Assembly (NCBI GenBank): GCA_030696155.1
Contig: JAUYSY010000089.1
Location: 1 to 54,300, forward strand
From: Alphaproteobacteria bacterium
GTDB lineage: Bacteria; Pseudomonadota; Alphaproteobacteria; JAUXUR01
Length of the DNA: 54,300 nt
Direction of reading: 5' to 3'
Of the stretch, positions 1 through 7,393 are shown piece after piece. How positions within the stretch are numbered: position 1 is the stretch's first letter; the number at the start of each line of letters is the position of its first letter. A program made the position numbers and the translations under genes. The notes beneath the pieces were generated by a model. That model was not told the origin of the DNA and did no database searches. It saw only the letters and a program-made list of their open reading frames with translations.

Positions 1-32
1 TCCCGCGGTCAAGCCGCGGGACGTAGGAGGAG
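1..32. repeat. REP-like palindrome, half element (family F)
   Basis: The window opens in a GC-rich palindrome (CCCGCGG..CCGCGGG) followed by ACGTAGGAGG. It matches the right half of the paired palindromes at 17629-17775, 37964-38067, 40339-40470 and 45107-45232. The left half, if present, lies before base 1. It sits downstream of lpdA. Confidence 0.7.
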
Positions 33-61
33 AAGGTTAAATTTCATCCCCAAGTAGTTCG

Positions 62-1474
62 TCAAATATGTATTGCACGGCCATAGGCTGAGAGTACCGA
101 TTCATGCATCATTTCTGAAAGAGTTGGATGTGGGAAAATTGTCCGCATCAAATCTTCTTCCGTTGTTTCAAGACCAATCGCAATCGCAAAACCTTGAATA
201 AGTTCGGTCACTTCCGCACCAATCATATGTGCCCCAAGTAACGCCCCTGTTTGTTCATCAAAAATAGTTTTGACCATTCCATCGGTTTCACCCATCGCAA
301 TTGCTTTACCATTCGCCATAAAAGGAAAACGACCAACTTTAATTTTTTTATGTTTTTCAAGCGCTTGTTTTTCATTTAAACCAATAGACGCAATCTGTGG
401 TCGCGCATAAGTACATTTTGGAATATTCATGGGATCAATCGTATGCAGATTGGGTAATTTCATCATATGCTCAACTGCTAAAATACCTTCATGCGAGGCT
501 TTATGGGCAAGCCAAGGTGTGCCTACCAAATCGCCAATTGCATAAATGCTGGGTTCATCTGTTTGCAGAAATTGATTAGCAACGATATTGTTTTTATCGA
601 CTTTGATTTTTGTTTTTTCAAGACCTAAATTTTCTGTATTGGCTACAATACCAATCGCAAGCACAACCACTTCAGCTTTAATTGATGTTTCTTTGCCCGC
701 ATGCTCAATAAAAATTTCAACTTCTTTGGCTGATTTTATAATTTTCGTGACTTTCGACGACAGATGAATTTTAATGCCGTTTTTTTGGAACAATTTGCCT
801 GCAATATCAGATATTTCATGATCTTCCGATGGCACAACCCGCTCAAGTGCTTCAATCACTTGAACTTTCACGCCTAAATCATTGTAAAAACTTGCAAATT
901 CGATACCAATTGCGCCACTACCAATAATAATCATTGATTTAGGTAATCTTTTGGGGGTCATGGCTTCTTTATAGGTCCAGACTTTGTCTTCATCTGGTTC
1001 AAACCCAGGTAAAATACGTGCGCGTGCGCCTGTCGCTAAAATAATATTTTTGGCTTTTAACTGGGATTTTTCTTTTGTTTTGCTATCTTCCAGATCAATC
1101 AATCCAGAGCCTGCCAATTTACCGTGGGCTTCAAAAACAGTGACTTTATTTTTCTTCAACAAATGTTGAATGCCTGTGCTTAATTGCTTAGCTACATGAC
1201 GCGAACGATCAATAATTTTTTCTAAATTTATGCCTATGTTTGAAGCACTTAAACCAAATTCATCAGCACGATGCATCAAATGATAAATTTCAGCACTTCT
1301 AAGCAATGTTTTAGTGGGAATACAGCCCCAATTTAAGCAAATACCACCAAGATGCGCACGTTCAACCAAAGCTGTTTTAAGACCTAATTGAGACGCCCTA
1401 ATCGCAGCCACATAGCCACCAGGACCGCCCCCAATAACGACAAGATCAAACTGTTCCATATTCATTTTTGTCAT
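62..1474 (-). CDS. lpdA: Dihydrolipoyl dehydrogenase (E3 of the pyruvate dehydrogenase complex)
   Basis: This FAD flavoprotein reoxidises the dihydrolipoyl arm of E2 and passes electrons to NAD+. Visible signs are the N-terminal dinucleotide-binding GGGPGG, the redox-active pair in GGICLNWGCIPTK, a second Rossmann motif (IIGSGAIGIEFA), the FAD segment AIGDLVGTPWLAHKA and the C-terminal catalytic PHPTLSE (usually AHPTLSE). The frame stays open to base 1510, but the ATG at 1474 is preferred. It gives a normal-looking N-terminus (MTKMNMEQFDLVVIGGG), follows the pdhC stop by seven bases and has a GAGGA Shine-Dalgarno sequence overlapping that stop. Length is 470 residues, normal for E3. It is the last gene of the pdh operon, and the E3 may be shared with other 2-oxoacid dehydrogenases. 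Confidence 0.97.
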   Translation of the reverse strand: MTKMNMEQFDLVVIGGGPGGYVAAIRASQLGLKTALVERAHLGGICLNWGCIPTKTLLRSAEIYHLMHRADEFGLSASNIGINLEKIIDRSRHVAKQLSTGIQHLLKKNKVTVFEAHGKLAGSGLIDLEDSKTKEKSQLKAKNIILATGARARILPGFEPDEDKVWTYKEAMTPKRLPKSMIIIGSGAIGIEFASFYNDLGVKVQVIEALERVVPSEDHEISDIAGKLFQKNGIKIHLSSKVTKIIKSAKEVEIFIEHAGKETSIKAEVVVLAIGIVANTENLGLEKTKIKVDKNNIVANQFLQTDEPSIYAIGDLVGTPWLAHKASHEGILAVEHMMKLPNLHTIDPMNIPKCTYARPQIASIGLNEKQALEKHKKIKVGRFPFMANGKAIAMGETDGMVKTIFDEQTGALLGAHMIGAEVTELIQGFAIAIGLETTEEDLMRTIFPHPTLSEMMHESVLSAYGRAIHI

Positions 1475-1481
1475 AGGATCC

Positions 1482-2684
1482 TCAGGAAAGCAATGAAAGT
1501 GGATTTTCAACTAAGTTTTCGAAAACAGATAAGAATTGAGCGCCCATCGACCCATCAATAACGCGATGATCAACGGATAATGTACATGACATCATTGAAC
1601 GAATCACAATAGCACCATTTTTAACAACGGGCATTTCAATCCCGGCGCCAACTGCCAAAATAGCCGATTGCGGCGGATTAATAATCGCTGCAAAATCTTT
1701 TATGCCAAACATACCTAAATTGGAAAGACTAAACGTCCCTCCTTGATATTCTTCTGGCTTTAATTTGCTGAGTTTTGCACGTGCAACATAATCTTTCATC
1801 TGCACTGAAATATCAGATACATTACGATCATGCGCATTGAAAATAATAGGTGTAATCAAGCCGTTAGGGACGGAAACTGCAACCGATACATCAGATGTTG
1901 GATGGCGAATTATACCTTCTTCCGACCACGACGCATTAACCCCTGGCACCTTCTGTAAAGCAAGCGCTGACGCACGAATCAGAAAATCATTGATCGAGAT
2001 TTTTTGATCTTCTTTCAATGCATTAAATTGAGCGCGAAGTGCTACCAAATCAGTGATATCGCAATCAAGCGTCAAATAAAAATGAGGAATCGTTGATTTT
2101 GCTTCCACCAATCGTTTCGCAATTGTTTTGCGCATTAATGTATGGGGAATAATTTCTGCAATAGCGCCTACAGCTTTTTGCACAGGTTGATAATTTTCAA
2201 CATCTTGACGAATAATGCGTCCGTGTGGTCCAGAGCCTTGAATAGTATCGAGTGCAATATTTTTTTGTGACGCAATGCGTTTCGCTAAAGGACTTGCAAA
2301 AATACGATTTTCTTTTCCTGAGGATAAGGATTCAACTTTCTGGGCAGTTAGTTGATTCAATACAACAATATCCGCTGTATTTGCGGATTTAGATTGAGGC
2401 TTTTGCACCACTTCAAAATCTTTTAAACTATCGGCATTCTCGCCTTCTTCTAAAATAAGCGCAATGGGTTGATTTACTTTAACATTCTCCGTTTTTTCAG
2501 GCACCAATATGCGCCCTAAAATACCTTCATCAACAGCTTCCACTTCCATAATCGCTTTATCTGTTTCGATTTCAGCAATAAGATCACCCGCTTTAACCTT
2601 ATCACCCTCTTTTTTATGCCATTTGGCAAGGTTACCCTCAGTCATAGTTGGTGATAAAGCTGGCATCAATATGGTAATAGGCAT
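1482..2684 (-). CDS. pdhC: Dihydrolipoamide acetyltransferase (E2 of pyruvate dehydrogenase)
   Basis: This is the core of the pyruvate dehydrogenase complex; it transfers the acetyl group from lipoyl-lysine to CoA. Domain order is one lipoyl domain (about residues 1-76, lipoylated Lys43 in ETDKA), an acidic/Ala-poor linker, an E1/E3-binding domain (about 120-155, [10 protein letters not shown] then GSGPHGRI), and the catalytic acetyltransferase domain ending with the active-site DHRVIDG. The ATG at 2684 is chosen because GGAG lies about seven bases upstream; an in-frame TTG at 2696 is the alternative. About 100 bp separate it from pdhB, and that gap holds a short inverted-repeat element (2703-2809), unusual inside this operon. 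Confidence 0.97.
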   Translation of the reverse strand: MPITILMPALSPTMTEGNLAKWHKKEGDKVKAGDLIAEIETDKAIMEVEAVDEGILGRILVPEKTENVKVNQPIALILEEGENADSLKDFEVVQKPQSKSANTADIVVLNQLTAQKVESLSSGKENRIFASPLAKRIASQKNIALDTIQGSGPHGRIIRQDVENYQPVQKAVGAIAEIIPHTLMRKTIAKRLVEAKSTIPHFYLTLDCDITDLVALRAQFNALKEDQKISINDFLIRASALALQKVPGVNASWSEEGIIRHPTSDVSVAVSVPNGLITPIIFNAHDRNVSDISVQMKDYVARAKLSKLKPEEYQGGTFSLSNLGMFGIKDFAAIINPPQSAILAVGAGIEMPVVKNGAIVIRSMMSCTLSVDHRVIDGSMGAQFLSVFENLVENPLSLLS

Positions 2685-2702
2685 AAAAAACTCCAACGAA
2701 AT

Positions 2703-2809
2703 TATAGTGAAATGCTTTGAGATTCAGACGAGGCGCAACGCTCGAAGTGTAGTTCTTCCTACATGAGAGCGGCAGCAACGCAGTATCAATCCAAAGTCAT
2801 TTCACTATA
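2703..2809. repeat. MITE-like inverted-repeat element, family D, copy 1
   Basis: A 107-bp element with terminal inverted repeats beginning TATAGTGAAATG at each end. It carries a central hairpin TGTAG-TTCTTC-CTACA (2748-2763) followed by ATGAG. A second copy, nearly identical in the core, is at 34313-34418. The right end lies inside the coding sequence of pdhB, whose last seven codons and TGA stop (2786-2809) are element sequence. The TATA tips suggest insertion at a TA dinucleotide, as for IS630/Tc1-type MITEs (inference). Confidence 0.8.
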
Positions 2810-3790
2810 GCAAACTGATTTTACAGCGTTTATGATATCGTCTATTTGCGGTAATGCAAGCTTTTCTAAATTCGCAGCATAAGGCAATGGCACATCTTTT
2901 CCTGTTACACGAATAACAGGCGCATCCAAATAATCAAAAGCATGCTCCATCATAAGCGCCGACATTTCAGATCCAATACCTGCGAAAGGCCACCCTTCTT
3001 CAAGGCTCACTAAACGGCTCGTTTTTTTAACTGATTGCACAATTGTATCCACATCAAGCGGACGAATCGTTCGCAAATCAACAACTTCCACCGAAATATT
3101 GTCTTTGGCTAAAATTTCTGCAGCATGTAAAGCATGCTCAACCATAAGTGAAAAAGCGGTGATTGTGACATCTTTGCCTTCACGTACGACTTTAGCTTTA
3201 CCGATTGGCACAATCAAATCTGGGTCGTCTGAAATATCGAAACTCTTCCCGTAAAGCAATTCATTTTCTAGAAAAATAACGGGGTTGGGATCGCGAATAG
3301 CTGCTTTTAACAAGCCTTTAGCATCTTCAGCGCTATAAGGCGCCACAACCTTTAACCCTGGGCAATGTGCATACCATGAAGCATAACATTGTGAATGTTG
3401 CGCACCCACACGTGACGCCGCACCATTAGGACCACGGAAAACGATTGGACATTGAATCTGACCTCCAGACATATAAAGCGTCTTAGAAGCAGAATTGATA
3501 ATATGATCAATGGCTTGCATCGAAAAATTAAAAGTCATAAATTCAACAATGGGTTTTAAACCACCAAAAGCCGCCCCTACTGCAAGTCCTGTAAATCCAT
3601 GCTCTGTAATAGGTGTATCCACAATACGATTGGGTCCAAATTCATCAATCAAGCCTTGGCTTACTTTATAAGCCCCTTGATAATAACCAACTTCTTCGCC
3701 CATTAAAAAAACTTTGGAATCTCGGCGCATTTCTTCAGCCATTGCATCCCGCAAGGCTTCGCGCAAGGTTATTTTTTTAGGCTCATTCAT
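2786..3790 (-). CDS. pdhB: Pyruvate dehydrogenase E1 component, beta subunit
   Basis: This is the beta chain of the thiamine-diphosphate-dependent E1 heterotetramer that decarboxylates pyruvate. Family signatures include the N-terminal [60 protein letters not shown] and the C-terminal [14 protein letters not shown]. The ATG at 3790 overlaps the end of pdhA (ATGAATGA); an upstream in-frame ATG at 3808 is possible, but the N-terminus from 3790 fits the family better. The C-terminus is odd: after VKSVCY the residues SEMTLD are encoded by an inserted repeat element that also provides the stop. Function should be intact because only the extreme tail is changed. Confidence 0.96.
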   Translation of the reverse strand: MNEPKKITLREALRDAMAEEMRRDSKVFLMGEEVGYYQGAYKVSQGLIDEFGPNRIVDTPITEHGFTGLAVGAAFGGLKPIVEFMTFNFSMQAIDHIINSASKTLYMSGGQIQCPIVFRGPNGAASRVGAQHSQCYASWYAHCPGLKVVAPYSAEDAKGLLKAAIRDPNPVIFLENELLYGKSFDISDDPDLIVPIGKAKVVREGKDVTITAFSLMVEHALHAAEILAKDNISVEVVDLRTIRPLDVDTIVQSVKKTSRLVSLEEGWPFAGIGSEMSALMMEHAFDYLDAPVIRVTGKDVPLPYAANLEKLALPQIDDIINAVKSVCYSEMTLD

Positions 3791-4808
3791 TATGTGATGC
3801 GTGATCATGGGTCAATATATCCGTATAAAGTTCATCAACATCTGGTTCTGGGCTATTTTGTGCAAAATCAACGACTTCTTGCATCAATACCTTAAGATCT
3901 TTTTCAATATGAGTAAAATCATCCTGAATGGCAATTTGTTCCGCGAGTATATAATTCTTTAAATGTTCAATAGGATCGCGCTCATCTTTCCAAACAGACA
4001 CTTCTTCTTTACTACGATATTTTGCAGGATCCGACATAGAATGACCGCGGTAACGATACGTCATCATCTCTAATATATAAGGCCCTTTTCCAGCGCGAAT
4101 ATGATCAAGCGCTTTTTTACCTTGTTCTTGCACTTCCATTATATTCATACCATCGACACGAACACCTGGAATACCATAAGGCTGACCACGCTCACATAAA
4201 GTTGCACCTGCCGCCGCACGTTTAACCGATGTTCCCATACCATATTGATTGTTTTCGATAATATAAAGAACAGGTAATTTCCATAAAGCCGCCATATTAA
4301 AGGCTTCATAAACTTGACCCTGATTAACAGCGCCGTCACCCATATAAGTAACGCAAACATTTTTTTCATTATTATATTTATAGGAAAAAGCAAGACCCGT
4401 CCCAATAGGCACCTGTGCACCCACTATACCATGGCCGCCATAAAAACGTTTTTCAATGCTAAACATATGCATCGAACCGCCCTTGCCTTTTGAATAACCA
4501 TCACGTCTACCGGTTAATTCAGCCATAACGCGTTTGGGATCCATGCCACAAGCAAGCATATGACCATGATCCCTATAACTTGTGATAACCGAGTCACCTT
4601 CTTGCATGACTGATTGTAAGCCCACAACAATGGCTTCTTGGCCTATATATAGGTGACAAAAACCACCGATAAGACCCATACCATAAAGCTGGGCGGACCT
4701 TTCCTCAAACCGACGTATAAGAAGCATATCCTTATAAAGATTAAGCATATGAGCCTTATCTTTAAGCGTGGAAGGCGTATCTTGAATGGGGGGTGTAGAT
4801 TTTGCCAT
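3783..4808 (-). CDS. pdhA: Pyruvate dehydrogenase E1 component, alpha subunit
   Basis: This is the alpha chain of E1, binding thiamine diphosphate. The cofactor motif is seen as [18 protein letters not shown]...ENNQYGMGT, and the phosphorylation-loop-like segment as [34 protein letters not shown] and the [12 protein letters not shown] region are also typical. Length of 341 residues is normal for alphaproteobacterial PdhA. The ATG at 4808 is preferred over an in-frame TTG at 4826; neither has a strong Shine-Dalgarno sequence. It is the first gene of the pdhA-pdhB-pdhC-lpdA operon and overlaps pdhB by eight bases. I could not identify a convincing promoter in the 250 bases upstream. Confidence 0.97.
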   Translation of the reverse strand: MAKSTPPIQDTPSTLKDKAHMLNLYKDMLLIRRFEERSAQLYGMGLIGGFCHLYIGQEAIVVGLQSVMQEGDSVITSYRDHGHMLACGMDPKRVMAELTGRRDGYSKGKGGSMHMFSIEKRFYGGHGIVGAQVPIGTGLAFSYKYNNEKNVCVTYMGDGAVNQGQVYEAFNMAALWKLPVLYIIENNQYGMGTSVKRAAAGATLCERGQPYGIPGVRVDGMNIMEVQEQGKKALDHIRAGKGPYILEMMTYRYRGHSMSDPAKYRSKEEVSVWKDERDPIEHLKNYILAEQIAIQDDFTHIEKDLKVLMQEVVDFAQNSPEPDVDELYTDILTHDHASHNE

Positions 4809-5024
4809 TGATTTTACATTACGCAATGTTGATGACCCTTGAAAATACCAAATTCACAGTAACACATCTTATAGGATGTATCGTTACACTAGTTCTAACA
4901 TCTCAGTTTACCTTATTACAAGCCAGAAGAATACAACAAAAAACAAAAATTAGAACATTTTTGCAACAGCTTACAATCATCTTAAAAAATGTTTACAATA
5001 TTTCTGGAATTTGGTACGGTCTTC

Positions 5025-5039
5025 TGACATTTATTGTCA
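5025..5039. promoter_or_regulatory. Inverted repeat upstream of the 5077 gene
   Basis: TGACA-TTTAT-TGTCA is a perfect 5-bp inverted repeat 38 bases before the start codon at 5077. It could be an operator, or the start of the leader. There is no supporting second copy, and no matching -35/-10 pair is clear. Confidence 0.25.
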
Positions 5040-5076
5040 AGACTAAATAAATACCCTAAACTTTATGGAGAAGACC

Positions 5077-5304
5077 ATGGTACAATTTATCCGTTTAGCT
5101 GCTTTCGCAGCAATCGTTGCTTTCACAGCTGATGTATCAGCTACAGACGCAAAAGTAGAAGAAGTAGCACCAGTTGCAGTAACAACAACTGAAGAAGTTG
5201 CACCAGTTGCAGCTGAAGAAGTTAAAGTTGCTGAAGAAGCTACTAAAGCTGACGTTAAAGCTGAAGAAGTTAAAACTAAAAAAGAAGTAAAAAAGGTTAA
5301 ATAA
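5077..5304 (+). CDS. Small exported Ala/Val/Glu/Lys-rich protein
   Basis: A 75-residue protein of unknown function. It begins with a signal peptide (MVQFIRLAAFAAIVAFTADVSA, cleavage likely after VSA). The mature part of about 50 residues is built almost entirely of A, V, E, K, T and P in short repeats such as EEVAPVA and VKAEEVK, and turns from acidic to strongly basic at the C-terminus (KTKKEVKKVK). The start at 5077 has GGAG eight bases upstream; the in-frame ATG at 5065 contains that GGAG and is less likely. A strong intrinsic terminator follows. The composition resembles charged, probably disordered or helical periplasmic proteins; no specific role can be assigned. Confidence 0.8.
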   Translation: MVQFIRLAAFAAIVAFTADVSATDAKVEEVAPVAVTTTEEVAPVAAEEVKVAEEATKADVKAEEVKTKKEVKKVK

Positions 5305-5332
5305 TAACGTCTTGTTATTTTTAATTTGAAGA

Positions 5333-5365
5333 AAAGGTCGCCTTTAACCAGGCGGCCTTTTTTAT
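5333..5365 (+). terminator. Rho-independent terminator
   Basis: A 9-bp stem AAGGTCGCC / GGCGGCCTT with one mismatch and an 8-base loop, followed by TTTTTATTTT. It ends the 5077 gene; the convergent flgE ends at 5381, so it may also act from the other side. Confidence 0.85.
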
Positions 5366-5380
5366 TTTATATCACTTATC

Positions 5381-6622
5381 TTACAAACGTTTTGTAAATT
5401 CTTTATCTGCATCAAAAGATGTACTCATGGCTGATAAAACCAAGCTTGCATCTGTTGCTGTTGTCATTAATTTAACCAATGTTGCTGTGCTATCAACATT
5501 TGATTGTTTTAAGTGTTTTGGTTCTAAAATACCCACACTCCCTTGACCTGGAATTTGAAAACTTGGAAAACCAGATTTAGTTGTTTGAATTTTAGCCGTA
5601 CCTGCAATATTATCTAATTCATTTGAATCAGGAAACTTTGCTAATACAATTTGATATTGTTTTCGTGGTTGCGTACCATTTTTAAAAAGTGTAGAAATAA
5701 CACCCTGCTGATCAAAGGAATTTGTTAAAGCATCACTTGCAGGCGCACCATCAGGCGTAATGCTAAAAACAAGAGCAGTGTCACCTACTTGCACAAGACC
5801 CTTAGACTCCCCTGGTGTTCCTAACTTTAAAGTAACAACCTGATTATTCGTTTCACCACCAGCTGAAAAATCTAAAGTAAGGGCAGCATCACCACTTGCA
5901 GCCCCCCCAACTGTCGCAAGCGTACCATCATTATTAAATGTTACAGCAATTGGAACAGGACTGGTTACAGCACCCCCTGTAACAACTGGTGTTAAATTCC
6001 AAGCACCAGCGCCCGTTTTAGTTAAAGTACACGTAATCGTATGCGCAATACCTAAAGACCCGTAAACCTGCGCTTCAAATTTAGGGTTTGCTACACCAAC
6101 ACCAAGATTAGGTGGAATACGCATTGAAACATCCACTTTTGTGCTAGGAATTGGTCTTGAACTATTATTAGTTATTTTTACAATTTCCAAATTAGTCGAA
6201 ATAACAGATGGTAATGTCCCATCGTCATTATACTTAATCCCCAATAATTTATTACCTGCACTATTTTCGTAAGTACCATCAGCTTTTTGTACAAAGTCAG
6301 TCAAATTTGTATAGGCTACACCTTCACCATCTTTTCGCTGAACAATTGCTAATCCATCACCACCTGATACCGCAAAATTTGAATTAGGCATATCATCCGT
6401 ACTTACAATTGCACCTTGTGTGCTTGTCGTATTGGAACGCGTGGCTTTAATCCCTGAAACAACAGAACCTCCACTTGCTGACCCTGTTACAATCGTCGAA
6501 AATTTAATCTCAGTTCCATCTGTTCCATAGGCCCCCTTCAATCCCAAATTTGCAGATTCACCATCTCGCATTTCTTGAAGTTTTAAAAACGTATTGCTTA
6601 AACTCACTGATGCTGTTGACAT
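5381..6622 (-). CDS. flgE: Flagellar hook protein FlgE
   Basis: This protein polymerises into the flagellar hook outside the cell. The C-terminal half carries hook-family features: FDQQGVISTLFKNGTQ, YQIVLAKFPDSNEL, a Gly-rich segment (GFPSFQIPGQGSVG), then SNVDSTATLVKLM, matching the SNVD...ELV.MI motif of the rod/hook C-terminal domain. The N-terminus is divergent: the usual NIANvNTxGyK motif is not obvious, but the LKLQEMRDGESANLGLKGAYG region occupies its place. Length of 413 residues is within the family range. It lies 9 bases downstream of flgD in the order fliK-flgD-flgE. The ATG at 6622 has AGGAGAAGA just upstream. Confidence 0.85.
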   Translation of the reverse strand: MSTASVSLSNTFLKLQEMRDGESANLGLKGAYGTDGTEIKFSTIVTGSASGGSVVSGIKATRSNTTSTQGAIVSTDDMPNSNFAVSGGDGLAIVQRKDGEGVAYTNLTDFVQKADGTYENSAGNKLLGIKYNDDGTLPSVISTNLEIVKITNNSSRPIPSTKVDVSMRIPPNLGVGVANPKFEAQVYGSLGIAHTITCTLTKTGAGAWNLTPVVTGGAVTSPVPIAVTFNNDGTLATVGGAASGDAALTLDFSAGGETNNQVVTLKLGTPGESKGLVQVGDTALVFSITPDGAPASDALTNSFDQQGVISTLFKNGTQPRKQYQIVLAKFPDSNELDNIAGTAKIQTTKSGFPSFQIPGQGSVGILEPKHLKQSNVDSTATLVKLMTTATDASLVLSAMSTSFDADKEFTKRL

Positions 6623-6631
6623 TTTCTTCTC

Positions 6632-7384
6632 CTAGGCCGCTATTGCTATTGTGTTATTCGATGTATCCGAAATAAATGACATTGATCCATCACCTTCAAA
6701 TGGTAATTTTTGAATGCCTTTACCAAGCATTTTGACATACATAAAAGTCTCACCATCGCGCGGTTCAACTTCTTGAATCGGTGCATAAACAAATGTTTTA
6801 AGAGCGTGCAGCTCAGATGGCTTGTTCGATCCATTAATTAAAAGTGAATATTCACCTTTAGCTACTTTTTGCTTGTTTTTATCCAATCCATCCCATTCAA
6901 AACGATGCATGCCTTCTTTTAACTCACCCTTAAGTGTTACCACAGGATCGTTGTTACTATTCAAAATCATAATAGTGCACTCTTTAAGATCCCCTTTGGG
7001 AACCTCATACGCAAAGTGAACAGGTTTATCTTCAAATGCCACTTTATCACCTTCTACACGTACTGATCTTCCAACTAAGGAAATAGTGTTCGTTGCATTA
7101 TTTTGCATCGACATTTCAAATAACGAAAATTCCATTTCTTGCCGACGCATTAAAGCTGCTGCATTTTGTGTTGCAAGGGCAAAATCCATTATTTTTTCAG
7201 GCTTCATAGCCTTACCATCAAGAGGATTACTATATTTCATAGAAGCTATAACAAATTCAAAACTATCTTTTTCTTGCTTTTTCAATTGCTCTTTTTGTTC
7301 CATCATGGTTTTTTTTTGTAATTTAATAGACTCAGCATTTGATATTTTTGGTGCAACGCTCGTTAAATTATTTGGACCTGGCAT
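6632..7384 (-). CDS. flgD: Flagellar hook assembly (capping) protein FlgD
   Basis: FlgD caps the growing hook and is needed to assemble FlgE subunits. The N-terminal third has the family pattern: a charged stretch, then DSFEFVIASMKYSNPLDGKAMKPEKIMDFALATQNAAALMRRQEME, equivalent to the F...L..Q...QDPLdP.d...f..Q.aqfs..EQ segment. The C-terminal half contains the FlgD Ig-like/Tudor region (VTLKGELKEGMHRFEWDGLD then GEYSLLINGSN). Length of 250 residues is typical. It lies between fliK (9-base gap) and flgE (9-base gap), so the three are translated from one message. Confidence 0.9.
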   Translation of the reverse strand: MPGPNNLTSVAPKISNAESIKLQKKTMMEQKEQLKKQEKDSFEFVIASMKYSNPLDGKAMKPEKIMDFALATQNAAALMRRQEMEFSLFEMSMQNNATNTISLVGRSVRVEGDKVAFEDKPVHFAYEVPKGDLKECTIMILNSNNDPVVTLKGELKEGMHRFEWDGLDKNKQKVAKGEYSLLINGSNKPSELHALKTFVYAPIQEVEPRDGETFMYVKMLGKGIQKLPFEGDGSMSFISDTSNNTIAIAA

Positions 7385-7393
7385 TTTTAACTC

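Noticed and set aside
4802..5050. Open frame of 82 codons on plus, before the small exported protein
   Set aside because: No Shine-Dalgarno sequence, composition unlike real genes, and it overlaps the start and likely promoter of pdhA; no domain or signal.
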